Of a stretch of 64,000 bases of DNA, positions 8,229 to 17,727 are shown piece by piece (within the stretch, counting starts at the first letter, position 1; each line of letters opens with the position of its first letter). The notes beneath the pieces were generated by a model. It was given only the letters and a program-made list of their open reading frames with translations. It was not told the origin of the DNA and did no database searches. A program made the position numbers and the translations under genes. This stretch comes from Stieleria sp. JC731 (lineage in GTDB: Bacteria; Planctomycetota; Planctomycetia; Pirellulales; Pirellulaceae). The stretch covers positions 558,001 through 622,000 of the forward strand of contig NZ_JAJKFQ010000002.1 in the NCBI RefSeq assembly GCF_020966635.1, read 5' to 3'.

Positions 8229-9896
8229 TTAAAAAGAAACCGGTTTGGATTGCCGAGCGACCATCGTATCGGCCCAACGTTCGATATGCTGATGAAGGGT
8301 TCGGCTCAGCGTATCATTTCCGATGACGACCCCTTCGGTACACCGACCAAAGATCGCAAGGTTATTGCCGCCTCGCGGCGCGATCACACGACCTTTACGG
8401 TCGACCATGATTGCACCTGTGACTTTGTCATGCTGCAGGTAGCCTTGCTGAATCATCTTTTCAACCAAACCATCGTCCTCCGGTTCATCGGGCTTGGCAA
8501 GTACCGCAGTCACTTGATTGGGTTTAGCTTCAACGTCGCGATCACATCGAGATCGGATCAGGCCTGCCCGTGCCAGGGACACCAACTTTTCGACGGTTTC
8601 GGCAGGTGGACCGAAAGCGATTCGCTCCATTTCGGCAGCCGTTCTTCGATAGCCGGCCCAGGATTGGTCACAGAGTCCACCGTGGCTGATCAGTTCAACG
8701 ATCTCTGGATACAGCGTCTTCCACGCAGATCCCAAGGCGTACGGGATATCGCGAGGACGCTGTGCTGTCGCGACCAAAAATGATTCGATCATGGTTCGAA
8801 TCGCGACACTGTGGTTCATCGAATATCGATTCCACGATCGCATCCAACTGAAGACTGACTCTCGATCGGATTCGATACCGTGGCGTCTCAGAAGACTCGC
8901 AGCGGCTTCGCAGACCACTGGCCAAATCTGCCGTTGAAAATGTATCTCGCCGAACGATGAACGCAACGATTGCAGTTGTTCACGGTACGGTTGCCAAAAA
9001 GAGTCCTCGATCGGTTCAACCTTCGACGTCGGCTTTGCCAACATCGGTCGACCGGATCGAGAGATCAAGTTGATCAAAGCGGGTTCGTTGCCGCTTGGAA
9101 TGTAGCTCAATCGATCGCCAGCTTCGTCGCGTATGAATTCACCACCGCGACCTTCGGTAAGCGTCAAGACAGCATCGATTGCGGTTAAGCCAAACCCGGT
9201 AACGTTGACTTCGGCTTGATCAGACATTTGACATCGCGTGAGTTCATCAAACGGAAGGGCTGCAATCATGCGACTGTCGTCCTGCCCTGGATCGGAATGC
9301 AGAACCTGGCAAACACGATTCGAGCACCGAAGCCCTTCGTGTCCGGTCGTAATCACGACTTCATCAAACGACCAGTCTTTGCCTTCTGTTATTGCAATCC
9401 ATGCCCCTTGTTGATGTCGAAGATCGACAACTTTCTGACGAACACGCTGGATGTGGCAGTACTTTGAAAGTTCTAATACGGTGTCTTCAAAACACTCGTG
9501 TAGATATTCGCCGACGATGGCCCGTGGGACATAAGCGTCATCGCGAGCATGCAGTGGATATCGTTTTGACAGCCAACTGAGCAGGGTTTGATGCGCGGGC
9601 CTGGACCGCCGAGTCTGCTTTGACGACGTCCAGAAATTGATCAAACTGGCTGCCAGATTCATTCGCAGATAATGGGGCTGTCGTGGGTCATAAACCAACC
9701 CCGCGCCTGGAAAATCAGATGGCTCGAAAATCGTGATATCGAAGTCACCTGCTTTGTCAGCGGCTTTCAGCTTGCGCAATAGGCTTTCAAGGCAATAGCT
9801 TCCACGTGGCCCACATCCAATGATCGCCAAACGAATCGCAGGGCTATATTCAAAAGAATCCGCGGTATCGACTGATGAAATTGAGATCGTGCTCAT
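8229..9896 (-). CDS. FAD/NAD(P)-binding protein (NAD_binding_9 type), Y4xO-like
   Basis: This 555-residue soluble protein has the N-terminal dinucleotide fold AIIGCGPRGSYCLESLL (about residues 24-40) and the family-typical DFPGAGLVYDPRQPHYLRMN (about 63-82). A second GxG motif, VTGFGLTAIDAVL, lies near 235. These proteins are annotated broadly as FAD/NAD(P)-binding and are not well characterised. Its start overlaps the stop of the SbnA-like gene (ATGA), so it is translationally coupled to it. In Staphylococcus the enzyme next to SbnA is the NAD-dependent SbnB. This flavoprotein could take over the oxidative cleavage step or modify the amino acid differently (inference). Confidence 0.8.
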   Translation of the reverse strand: MSTISISSVDTADSFEYSPAIRLAIIGCGPRGSYCLESLLRKLKAADKAGDFDITIFEPSDFPGAGLVYDPRQPHYLRMNLAASLINFWTSSKQTRRSRPAHQTLLSWLSKRYPLHARDDAYVPRAIVGEYLHECFEDTVLELSKYCHIQRVRQKVVDLRHQQGAWIAITEGKDWSFDEVVITTGHEGLRCSNRVCQVLHSDPGQDDSRMIAALPFDELTRCQMSDQAEVNVTGFGLTAIDAVLTLTEGRGGEFIRDEAGDRLSYIPSGNEPALINLISRSGRPMLAKPTSKVEPIEDSFWQPYREQLQSLRSSFGEIHFQRQIWPVVCEAAASLLRRHGIESDRESVFSWMRSWNRYSMNHSVAIRTMIESFLVATAQRPRDIPYALGSAWKTLYPEIVELISHGGLCDQSWAGYRRTAAEMERIAFGPPAETVEKLVSLARAGLIRSRCDRDVEAKPNQVTAVLAKPDEPEDDGLVEKMIQQGYLQHDKVTGAIMVDRKGRVIAPRGGNNLAIFGRCTEGVVIGNDTLSRTLHQHIERWADTMVARQSKPVSF

Positions 9897-10945
9897 ACTT
9901 GAATCTCCTCACGAAAGCCTTGTGACGCTGTTTGATCTTGATCGATGAGGTGCTGCAACCGTTCGGTCGAACACTGCAGATGTTCTTTGACCCAATCGTC
10001 GTTGAACACGGTATCCAGATAGCGGCTACCGCTGTCATGAAGCACAGCCACGCAGCGTTGGTGACGAAGGCGACTGGACACTTGACGTACCGCTTCTAGG
10101 ACACCACCGGCTGAACCGCCAACGAGCACGGCTTCACGAGCGGCGGCTCGTCTGCACCCGACAACACATTGAAGATCGTTAACGCGGATAACGCGGTCGA
10201 CGTTTGTGGATCGCGCCAGAGGCGGAACTCGCCCGGCCCCGAGGCCAGGAATCTGTCGCGTTCCGGAAACGCCTCCAAATAGCACGCTTCCGCAAGCGTC
10301 AACGGCATAAACCTTGACGCGTCTGCCACGCATCCGCAGGTATTCCTGACAACCCTGAATCGTTCCCGTGCTGCTGGTGGCGACAAACAGAGCGTCATAA
10401 TTGCCGTCGAGTGCGCGATCGATTTCGGCGATCGTGCCGTGGAAGTGTGCTTCGGGGTTCGCCGAATTGGCGTACTGGTTTGGCCAGAAGCAGTTGGGAA
10501 TTTGCTCCAGTAGCTGGCAGACCCTCGCAAGGCGCGCTTTCAAGAAGTCGCCCGCGATGGGTTTATCGACCATTTCAATCGTTCCACCCAACGCCTGAAT
10601 CATCCGCAAGTTTTGTTGCTGTGCCCGAGGATCGACAACACAGATAAACGGCATCGAGTGGTAGCGGCACGCCTGGGCGAGTCCAATTCCCATGTTGCCG
10701 GAAGATGATTCGATGATCGTGGTTTCGGGGTTGATCTGACGTTTCGCAAGCGCCACATCGATCATATTTTTTGCAGGGCGATCCTTGGCACTCCCCCCGG
10801 GGTTCCCGGATTCAAGCTTGACCAAAAGGTCGACGTCTTTGTTTTCCAGATAGCGATCAAAGCGAACCAGTGGCGTATTGCCGATCGCGTCCAGAACACC
10901 GTCACAGACGGCGTCCGCTTTAGATGTGGGATTAAGATCGAACAT
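9893..10945 (-). CDS. sbnA: SbnA-like N-(2-amino-2-carboxyethyl)-L-glutamate synthase
   Basis: This 350-residue fold-type II PLP enzyme of the cysteine-synthase superfamily closely resembles staphylococcal SbnA as I recall it. Shared motifs are SGNPGGSAKDRPAKNM (PLP lysine, about residues 47-62), ESSSGNMGIGLA (about 79-90), WPNQYANSANP, ATSSTGTIQG (phosphate loop, about 187-196) and IPGLGAGRVPPL. SbnA condenses O-phospho-L-serine with L-glutamate, the first step to L-2,3-diaminopropionate. It is the first gene of a coupled three-gene unit. A plausible sigma-54 type element lies at 10984-11000. No SbnB or NIS synthetase gene is visible in the window. Confidence 0.88.
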   Translation of the reverse strand: MFDLNPTSKADAVCDGVLDAIGNTPLVRFDRYLENKDVDLLVKLESGNPGGSAKDRPAKNMIDVALAKRQINPETTIIESSSGNMGIGLAQACRYHSMPFICVVDPRAQQQNLRMIQALGGTIEMVDKPIAGDFLKARLARVCQLLEQIPNCFWPNQYANSANPEAHFHGTIAEIDRALDGNYDALFVATSSTGTIQGCQEYLRMRGRRVKVYAVDACGSVLFGGVSGTRQIPGLGAGRVPPLARSTNVDRVIRVNDLQCVVGCRRAAAREAVLVGGSAGGVLEAVRQVSSRLRHQRCVAVLHDSGSRYLDTVFNDDWVKEHLQCSTERLQHLIDQDQTASQGFREEIQV

Positions 10946-10983
10946 GAACGGGGTGAATCCAGATATGAGGTTCCACGCCGTTT

Positions 10984-11000
10984 AGCATCAGCCATGCCAA
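10984..11000 (-). promoter_or_regulatory. possible sigma-54 -24/-12 element before the SbnA-like gene
   Basis: On the minus strand the site reads TTGGCATGGCTGATGCT. GG and GC are correctly 10 bases apart, but the -24 box has T for C and the -12 box is ATGCT. The predicted start leaves a leader of about 30 bases. Confidence 0.4.
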
Positions 11001-11091
11001 TTGATACCGCGAAACACAAATCCGGTTATTTCACCACTTACACGATCCCGAAACAGGTCGCGCGTTTGCAAAAACGAACCATGGTGGAGGC

Positions 11092-11799
11092 TTACCGCTC
11101 AACGAAACGCCGAGAATAAGCCAGCAGATCGATACCGATCTCAGTCAAGATCATCCGGCTTTTAGCGAGCCACGCCGCGGCAAATGCCCAGACCGCAACC
11201 CACTCCATCCAGAACAAATAGTTGTACTCGTTCAACCAACGTTTCCATGACGCTGGCAGCAACATCAGATAGCTTCCCATCGCGATCAGGCTTAGCAGTA
11301 TGACAACCCCGCTGGTGTAATAAATAAAGTTACGTTCGGCGATGTGGCTAGCCATTCCGGGCCGTGAATGTTCACGGGTCGGAAAGTGATAAAGCGAGTA
11401 GACCGCAAGCGTTGTGAAAAAGATCCCGCCGCTGAATGAATGCACATAACCGACGAGGGATCGCTGAAAGAGAGGGTCACTGCCGTAGTCCAGCGGAAAC
11501 AACGCAATCCCGAGCGCCGAAGCGCAACCGACGTTCGCTGTCCAATCTTCGATTCGACCGTAACCCCGGTAGCAGTACAAGAACACCGCCATGGCACAGA
11601 GAGTCCCGACGAACACATCTCGCAGCGGCGTGTGATAGTAGCTGCTCATGTTGTCCTGGATTTCAATCCCAAGAAACAGCCATCCGATCGGCCCCAGCAC
11701 AATGGGTAAGAACAACCCACTGAGGCCTATCGCTCGGCGAATTCCCAGGTACGAAAGCACCAATGGATTGTGGTCATCGATCGGTGAAGCACGCATCAT
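11092..11799 (-). CDS. DUF998-like integral membrane protein
   Basis: This 235-residue protein has about six or seven hydrophobic segments (for example LSGLFLPIVLGPIGWLFLG and FFTTLAVYSLYHF), with the conserved-looking SSYYHTPLRDVFVGTLCA in the first third. The pattern resembles DUF998 membrane proteins, whose function is unknown. ATG at 11799 follows a purine-rich GAAAGAGAA and is preferred over the TTG at 11823. It sits about 145 bases downstream of the SbnA-like start in the opposite half of a divergent region with the MFS gene. A role in the metabolite island is possible but not shown. Confidence 0.65.
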   Translation of the reverse strand: MMRASPIDDHNPLVLSYLGIRRAIGLSGLFLPIVLGPIGWLFLGIEIQDNMSSYYHTPLRDVFVGTLCAMAVFLYCYRGYGRIEDWTANVGCASALGIALFPLDYGSDPLFQRSLVGYVHSFSGGIFFTTLAVYSLYHFPTREHSRPGMASHIAERNFIYYTSGVVILLSLIAMGSYLMLLPASWKRWLNEYNYLFWMEWVAVWAFAAAWLAKSRMILTEIGIDLLAYSRRFVER

Positions 11800-12005
11800 T
11801 CGTTCTCTTTCGGATTTTCCCAAGGCCGTCTAGTTTCCCAAAAAAGCTCGCTTGAGGATGCAAAACGGATGCCGTGCTGAGCATTCACGAACCAAGCTGG
11901 TCTAAGAATGTCATGTGGGGGACAATTGGCAGCTCCCACACCAACACCGCGAAATAGGACGTTTGGGTTCCGGTGAAGTAACAACATCGTTTCCAACGCC
12001 AAATC

Positions 12006-13328
12006 ATGAACTACATCTCCGACCAAATCGCGAAACGCAGCCGCTTTTTCTATGGCTACTGGATGCTGCCGATCGCAATGTTGATGCAGATCGGTTCCAG
12101 CCCGGGACAAACATTCGCCGTCAGTGCGTTCACGCCCGCTTTGCTTGACTCGTTGAATTTAACGCAAAGTCGGCTCGGTTTGGCATACATGCTCGGAACT
12201 CTTTGTGCGGCCATTCCACTTTCGATCGTGGGTCCGGCTTCGGATCGAATCGGACTTAAGAAAATCGCCTGTTTGGTAGTACTTGGACTTGCAGGTGCTT
12301 GCCTTTTCGCGTCGAGCGTGGCAAGTTTCGCCGGACTGTTTGTCGCTTTTTTTCTGTTGCGATTCCTTGGCCAGGGATCGATGTCGCTGCTGTCCAACAA
12401 CACAACGGCGATGTGGTTTCGAAACCGCATCGGTCGCATCTCGGCGATCCTTAGTATCGGATCAGCGATCGCCTTTGCCTGGGTTCCAGACCTTCTTTCA
12501 ACTTCGATCGAAACCATCGGTTGGCGAACGACCTATCGCTGGATTGCTTTATTGCTGGTCATCGTCTTACTGCCAATGCTGCTTTTGTTTTATCGGAACC
12601 GACCCGAAGATTTGGGTCAATCAGTCGATGGCGTCAAGTTGGATCCTGACGCTTCAACAACCAAATCGGAAGCGACCGAAATCCCCGGGCTTACATTGGC
12701 GCAAGCGGCACGAACGGCGTCTTATTATGTGATCGGTTTTTCGAACATCATCTGGGCCATGGCTGGAACGGGAATCCTGTTTTACCTATTCACGCTTTGT
12801 GAAAAACGAGGCTTGGAAAGCCAAGACGCTAAAACGCTGTTCAAGATTCTTGGGATGTCAATGCTGGCGACACAACTGTGTGGCGGTGTCCTCGCTGACT
12901 TCCTGAAACTGAACCGGCTTTTCGGAATCGGCACGTCGTTGATCGCGATCTCCTTAACGTGGCTTGCCTATGACGATTCGCTCTTCGGCGCACGAATGTT
13001 TGCGATGCTTTTCGGTGCCGGGCAAGGGATGCTGATCTCGGTGACCGGTGTCATCATGCTTCGCTTCTATGGCCGTCGTCACCTCGGCAGCATCCGGGGC
13101 GCTGTCTGGTGCGGTACGGTTGCCGGCAGCGGTTGTGGTCCACTGATCATGGGCGCGTTTATGGACAGCGTCGGCTCGTATACACCTGCGATCGGGTGCT
13201 TCGCGATGGCGATGTTTCCACTTTCGATCGCATCCTGGTTTATCCGCGCACCACAAGAGTCCGCGCCGACCATTCCGACGCCTAACACTGGCGTTTCACC
13301 GGCGATGCCCGCATTGGCGGGTGAGTAA
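12006..13328 (+). CDS. major facilitator superfamily transporter
   Basis: This 440-residue protein has twelve predicted membrane segments. The loop 2-3 motif is visible as PASDRIGLKKIACLVVLGLA (about residues 76-95), and a central soluble linker (about 200-235) separates the two halves. The substrate is unknown. It diverges from the DUF998-like gene and lies next to the SbnA-like cluster. As I recall, a similar rhizobial locus (y4xM-y4yA) also pairs an MFS gene with SbnA-like, FAD and PLP decarboxylase genes, so product export is a reasonable inference. A structured RNA candidate begins within 10 bases of its stop. Confidence 0.88.
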   Translation: MNYISDQIAKRSRFFYGYWMLPIAMLMQIGSSPGQTFAVSAFTPALLDSLNLTQSRLGLAYMLGTLCAAIPLSIVGPASDRIGLKKIACLVVLGLAGACLFASSVASFAGLFVAFFLLRFLGQGSMSLLSNNTTAMWFRNRIGRISAILSIGSAIAFAWVPDLLSTSIETIGWRTTYRWIALLLVIVLLPMLLLFYRNRPEDLGQSVDGVKLDPDASTTKSEATEIPGLTLAQAARTASYYVIGFSNIIWAMAGTGILFYLFTLCEKRGLESQDAKTLFKILGMSMLATQLCGGVLADFLKLNRLFGIGTSLIAISLTWLAYDDSLFGARMFAMLFGAGQGMLISVTGVIMLRFYGRRHLGSIRGAVWCGTVAGSGCGPLIMGAFMDSVGSYTPAIGCFAMAMFPLSIASWFIRAPQESAPTIPTPNTGVSPAMPALAGE

Positions 13329-13335
13329 GAAGAGG

Positions 13336-13451
13336 CTCTCGCCAGGACTAAACATGGCGCCCCGAGGCTGCGAGTGAGGGAAGACCCTCACCGGTTTATC
13401 GCCGGTCGCACCCCCGTCAGTCCAAGGAAAAACTGACAGCCGAGAGGGTGC
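13336..13451 (+). ncRNA. structured RNA candidate between MFS and carbamoyltransferase genes
   Basis: About 116 bases can pair into several perfect helices: CGCCA/TGGCG (13340-13359), GTGAGGG/CCCTCAC with an AAGA loop (13374-13391), ACCGG/CCGGT (13390-13406) and GTCAGT/ACTGAC (13416-13437). Two closing options compete. One is CTCTCG/CGAGAG plus GGCTG/CAGCC (13336-13446). The other is TGCGA/TCGCA and GCACCC/GGGTGC (13369-13451). There is no T-run. I do not recognise the family. It could be a riboswitch-like leader for the carbamoyltransferase, a 3' element of the MFS transcript, or a small RNA. The strand is assigned from the flanking genes. Confidence 0.5.
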
Positions 13452-13709
13452 AACATGCTCAATTGCCGTGAAAACCGAGCTTTCGTGTTCGTAATGCTTC
13501 TGACACCGGACTCCGTCGGGCGATCATCATCCGGCTTCGATCAACATTGTTGCCCGTAAATCGGGGTTAGTAATATTCGCCCCATCGTCGTCCTGCCGAT
13601 CGCCCATGGCGTTTAAAAGCAGACGTGCGTACCGCAACCCCGTGCCGTCTTAGTAATCGATGCACCGGGAAAAACGAACACGGCATTTTTGATCCAATGG
13701 GGCAGTCGA
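13452..13709. other. remaining gap upstream of the carbamoyltransferase
   Basis: I see no gene and no clear promoter here. With the structured RNA candidate before it, this completes a 381-base gap. Confidence 0.6.
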
Positions 13710-15812
13710 ATGATCGCTGGACAAACCATTCCCAGCCTACGCACCTCTCTGCGTGATACGTATCCCGATCTACTTAGCACTGGCGACGATAGACCAGAAG
13801 CGGTCTTGGGTCTGGGCGCTTTCGGTCACGATGCGGCGGTCGCGTTGGTCGACGCCAATGATGGACGTGTCCTTCATGCGGTCGCAGAAGAACGACTAAG
13901 CAATCGCAAGCATGATTGGCATTTTCCGATCGGAAGCATCAACGAATGTTGCGACGTTGCCCGCGCAAGTGGCTATCGACTTCGTTCAGTGGCGGTTAAC
14001 TTCCGAGCCGAAGAATTCGTCCAAAAGTCGCTCTATCACTTCATCGAAGAATGTGTCGCGTCGGCTTCGAGCGCGACCAAAATCAAGAACTTTCTATACA
14101 GCGGTTTGCCACGTCTTGAATACGTTGCGATCGAAGAACCCAATGATGCGGCGCGACTGTTGCGAGTATTCCTGGAATCGCTTCCCATCGACGATGCGAC
14201 GGCTCTAACGCTTGTAAAACGAATCACTTGGTATTGGAACTGGGCTGTCAAGTATCGAAAAATCGCGTCAACGATCGACCAATACATGGATGGTCTCAAG
14301 GTCGAATACTTCAACCATCATGAAACGCATGCCGCTTCGGCATACTTCAATTCGGGCTTCGATTCCGCCACCGTCATGGTGATCGACGGGCAAGGCGAAT
14401 CCGACACCGTCACGGTCTACGCCGCCGAAGAAGGACAACTAAAACGTGTCAGCGAAACACGTTGGCCACACAGCGTGGGGATCTTCTATCTCTTCGCGAC
14501 TCAGCACCTGGGTTTCACCATGGGTGATGAATACAAAGTCATGGGCATGTCAGCGTACGGGAAGCCCGCCTACCTGGATGCACTGCGTAGCATGGTGACG
14601 GTCAACGATGATGCGACACTGCAATTCAACAATACGGATTACCTGAAGCGAACAGACCTTGGTCCCCATGGCCATGTGGTGTTTCAGTTCACCGACAAGC
14701 TCCATCAATTGCTACCCGCGCGCCAAAAGGGTGATCCCTTTGAGCAGCAGCACTTCAACTTTGCTGCCTCAATTCAGGCCCTGACCGAGTCGATCGGGGT
14801 CGAATTGGCAACTCAGGCGATCAAGAAGACTGGACATCGAAAGATCGCTTTGGCCGGCGGCGTCGCGCTCAATGGCCTGATGAATGAAGCCATTCGCAAG
14901 CAGACCGATTGCGAGGATATCTTTATCTACCCCGCCGCAGCGGACGACGGATGTGCGGTCGGCGCGGCTCAATTGGCCATCGCCAAAACGAAATCTCTTC
15001 CGTCAGTCAAAATTCGCTCGTGCTATTTTGGCCACGACGTTCAAAACGCTGAAATCGAAACTGCCCTAGTCGAACGCAAGGTCGTCGCAACACGTCCAGA
15101 ATCGATACATGATTCGATCGCAAACGCTTTGATTGATGGCGCCATTGTGGCTCGCTGTGTCGGCGCGGCCGAGTTCGGACCTCGTGCACTCGGTCACCGT
15201 TCGCTTCTCGCGCACCCGGGATATGCGAACATGAAAGAAATCCTGAATGCTCGCGTCAAACATCGCGAAGAATTCCGTCCGTTCGCGCCTGCCTGCTTGA
15301 TCGACCGCGTCGCGGACTACTTTGAGCTTGAAGACGAATCGCCATTCATGCTGCTTATCGGAAAGGCTCTGCCGCACACCCGCCAGCTTGCCCCGTCAAT
15401 TGTGCATGAAGACCTGAGCGCCCGAGTTCAGTCTGTCAGCAAGGACGAAAACGAAGATCTGTTTCAGGTGATCACTGCCTTCGAAAAGCTATCCGATTTG
15501 CCGATCGTGATTAACACCAGCTTCAATGTAAACGGCGAGGCCATTGTTGACACCGCCGAAGACGCATTGGAGTCGTTCGCGTACATGGACGTCGACTACC
15601 TAGCCTTGGGAGATTACTGGATTGCCAAGAAAGACAATCCGCACCTTCTTCCACAACTCGATAGCCAGACCTATCTCCAACGACGAATCGACCGATTCTT
15701 AGCACGTCCACTTGGACCTCTCGCTGACATCGATGTGTCTCAGTTTGGCCCCGAGTTTACGGCTGCTGACGAAACGATCGATCGATTCCTTCGTCGCCGC
15801 CGAGCTGCCTAG
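13710..15812 (+). CDS. NodU/CmcH-family carbamoyltransferase
   Basis: This 700-residue protein has the two-domain carbamoyltransferase layout. The Kae1-like N-terminal half opens with VLGLGAFGHDAAVALVD and has a histidine cluster FNHHETHAASAYF (about residue 205). The C-terminal domain carries GAAEFGPRALGHRSLLAHP (about 490). The family uses carbamoyl phosphate and ATP to carbamoylate hydroxyl, and occasionally amino, groups of antibiotics and Nod factors. ATG at 13710 follows GGGGCAG at a suitable distance and is preferred over TTG at 13689. It may decorate the product of the adjacent SbnA-like cluster or a glycan (inference). Confidence 0.9.
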   Translation: MIAGQTIPSLRTSLRDTYPDLLSTGDDRPEAVLGLGAFGHDAAVALVDANDGRVLHAVAEERLSNRKHDWHFPIGSINECCDVARASGYRLRSVAVNFRAEEFVQKSLYHFIEECVASASSATKIKNFLYSGLPRLEYVAIEEPNDAARLLRVFLESLPIDDATALTLVKRITWYWNWAVKYRKIASTIDQYMDGLKVEYFNHHETHAASAYFNSGFDSATVMVIDGQGESDTVTVYAAEEGQLKRVSETRWPHSVGIFYLFATQHLGFTMGDEYKVMGMSAYGKPAYLDALRSMVTVNDDATLQFNNTDYLKRTDLGPHGHVVFQFTDKLHQLLPARQKGDPFEQQHFNFAASIQALTESIGVELATQAIKKTGHRKIALAGGVALNGLMNEAIRKQTDCEDIFIYPAAADDGCAVGAAQLAIAKTKSLPSVKIRSCYFGHDVQNAEIETALVERKVVATRPESIHDSIANALIDGAIVARCVGAAEFGPRALGHRSLLAHPGYANMKEILNARVKHREEFRPFAPACLIDRVADYFELEDESPFMLLIGKALPHTRQLAPSIVHEDLSARVQSVSKDENEDLFQVITAFEKLSDLPIVINTSFNVNGEAIVDTAEDALESFAYMDVDYLALGDYWIAKKDNPHLLPQLDSQTYLQRRIDRFLARPLGPLADIDVSQFGPEFTAADETIDRFLRRRRAA

Positions 15813-15861
15813 TTTGGTTGACGGTCTTGGGCAGGAACGAGCCTTCAACACCGTTCGCGTT

Positions 15862-17727
15862 TTAGCCGGGCAGTTGATGTAATGCGTCCTCGATCAACAC
15901 CGAGTCGATGGTGTCATCGGAGGAAGTCTGCGGACGAAACTGTATCGCTTCACAGCGTGCGATGATCGCATCCGTCGCGTCGCGATCGATGCCCCGAAGC
16001 TCTCGCTGTGCCGTCCGTAGCGCGGTCGCGATCTGATTGGCCGCTTGTTTACTTGGCATATTTTTTGACGACCGAACCTGCTGCATCAAGCTGGCGACTG
16101 TCGAACTGGCTTGCCGAAGCTCAGGATCCGCTTTCCTTCTGCGACTGTCAAACGCTGTCCACAACAGGCACAAGATCGCAGCACTGTAGGCTGTCATCTG
16201 AAAGACGCGGTTGGTGAAAAAACCGTCAGACGATGCCAGCAGAGCCGCCGTATCGGTGGTGATACTTAAGTCCGCGCCGGTTAATAGATAAGACGCGGCT
16301 GTTTCCGATGTCGATACGGCCTCCGCGGGTTGGCGCGTCTTCCGCTGTGCCGCCGATGAACCTGGGTTGGCGCTGACGACAGCGTCTGCTGTTACCATCT
16401 CGGCTGGATTGACGCGCATCGCGATCGGGCTGGAACGCGCTGTTTGATACGTTTCACGTTCGGGATCGAACCAGGAATAGGCCAGCCCTGGGATCTCGAC
16501 GACTGACTCGTCTTCGACGCGGACCGAAACTTCGAATGACTTCGTCGCTGAATCCGGTTGATACACCCCGGCAACCTCTCCGTCGGACACCCGGAATTGA
16601 GAAGGCTTTAATCCGTTGTCGGCGGCCAAGGGTGGAAGGCTTGCATTTTCAAGATTGCCATCGCCACGAACGTCAATTTTTAACCGAATCGGGTCACCTT
16701 CATTGACCACCGTACGATCGGCTGACACGTCGATCGAAAACCCTGAACCGACGGCTCCGGCGAAGCTATCGGGACGGTTTTCAGTGGGAAAAGGCTTCAC
16801 GCTGAACTGCAGAGGTTCGCCTTCGGCTCGAAGCAGACGAACGTCGACGGGATTCGCACCGAACGCACCCTGAAGTGAAAAACGGCCACCCAAGTCGATT
16901 CGTTGCCTTCTGGTAACCAATTTTGCGGTCGCCGTGATTGGATCTAATTCATAGTCTCCGACGCGATCGGGAATCATCACACGCTCGGCGGTTAACACAG
17001 TGAATTCTTTTCCATCGATCGTCTCCTCAGTCGCGATTGCCTCGATCCCAATGACGCCTTGCGAAGTCACGATCAGAAGCTGATTGGAATCACGTGAAGG
17101 AGACGGATCCTGCACAAACCGAAATTGATCGAAGACCGGTGACTCGATTTGAAACGATCGCAGATCACGCAGTTGGTCCGTCATGGCCCAACGAATTTTC
17201 ACTTTGACTCGTTGGTCAGGGTAGGCCACCTTGGGCATCACCAGCTCGACTCGCATCTGATCGGTTTCGGGGACCGCGTCAAATGTCATTTCGAATGCCG
17301 GAACGTTCTTTTCGATTCCGTCTTGGCGAATCACAAATGGTCCGACTTGATAGGTTCCTGGCTTCCTGGCACTCACATTCAATCGAATCTGGTGCGAAGT
17401 CATCTGCACCCGCCGGAGCCCCTGTGAAGTCTGCTCGATTTGCTGCATGACTTGAGCACCGACTTCTGAAACAGACGCGGTTAGATTTGCGTCCTCCTGA
17501 CTGATTTCGCAAGTTGGGTTTGGACGGAGTTCCAAACCGCGAACCGTTAACTGCACCGTTGCACTGACACCGGCATAGTGGGGCGGACGCTGCTTGGTAA
17601 TCTCAACCGAAATGTCTTCATTATCCTGCGCATGAACAGGCAAACCCGTTCCGAGGAACACAAGCATCAACATGCTGAATATGCGGCGATTCACGATCGA
17701 AATCGAGACTAATTTACGATGGCACAT
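15862..17727 (-). CDS. batD: BatD-like (oxygen tolerance) periplasmic/membrane protein
   Basis: This 621-residue protein has a signal peptide (FSMLMLVFLGTGLPVHA, ending about residue 36), repeated Ig-like beta domains typical of BatD (QVGPFVIRQDG, about 140), a C-terminal membrane segment (FQMTAYSAAILCLLWTAF, about 528-545) and a short basic cytoplasmic tail. The start ATG shares its A with the upstream TAA (TAATG at 17729-17725), so it is coupled to the BatB/BatC fusion. Bat proteins form membrane complexes with VWA partners and MoxR ATPases. Their role in stress or envelope maintenance is still loosely defined. It is the last gene of the operon. Confidence 0.85.
   Translation of the reverse strand: MCHRKLVSISIVNRRIFSMLMLVFLGTGLPVHAQDNEDISVEITKQRPPHYAGVSATVQLTVRGLELRPNPTCEISQEDANLTASVSEVGAQVMQQIEQTSQGLRRVQMTSHQIRLNVSARKPGTYQVGPFVIRQDGIEKNVPAFEMTFDAVPETDQMRVELVMPKVAYPDQRVKVKIRWAMTDQLRDLRSFQIESPVFDQFRFVQDPSPSRDSNQLLIVTSQGVIGIEAIATEETIDGKEFTVLTAERVMIPDRVGDYELDPITATAKLVTRRQRIDLGGRFSLQGAFGANPVDVRLLRAEGEPLQFSVKPFPTENRPDSFAGAVGSGFSIDVSADRTVVNEGDPIRLKIDVRGDGNLENASLPPLAADNGLKPSQFRVSDGEVAGVYQPDSATKSFEVSVRVEDESVVEIPGLAYSWFDPERETYQTARSSPIAMRVNPAEMVTADAVVSANPGSSAAQRKTRQPAEAVSTSETAASYLLTGADLSITTDTAALLASSDGFFTNRVFQMTAYSAAILCLLWTAFDSRRRKADPELRQASSTVASLMQQVRSSKNMPSKQAANQIATALRTAQRELRGIDRDATDAIIARCEAIQFRPQTSSDDTIDSVLIEDALHQLPG

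Noticed and set aside
13336-13451. Cobalamin riboswitch
   Set aside because: GGGAA and a run of C are reminiscent, but the conserved B12 box and the order of core motifs are missing.
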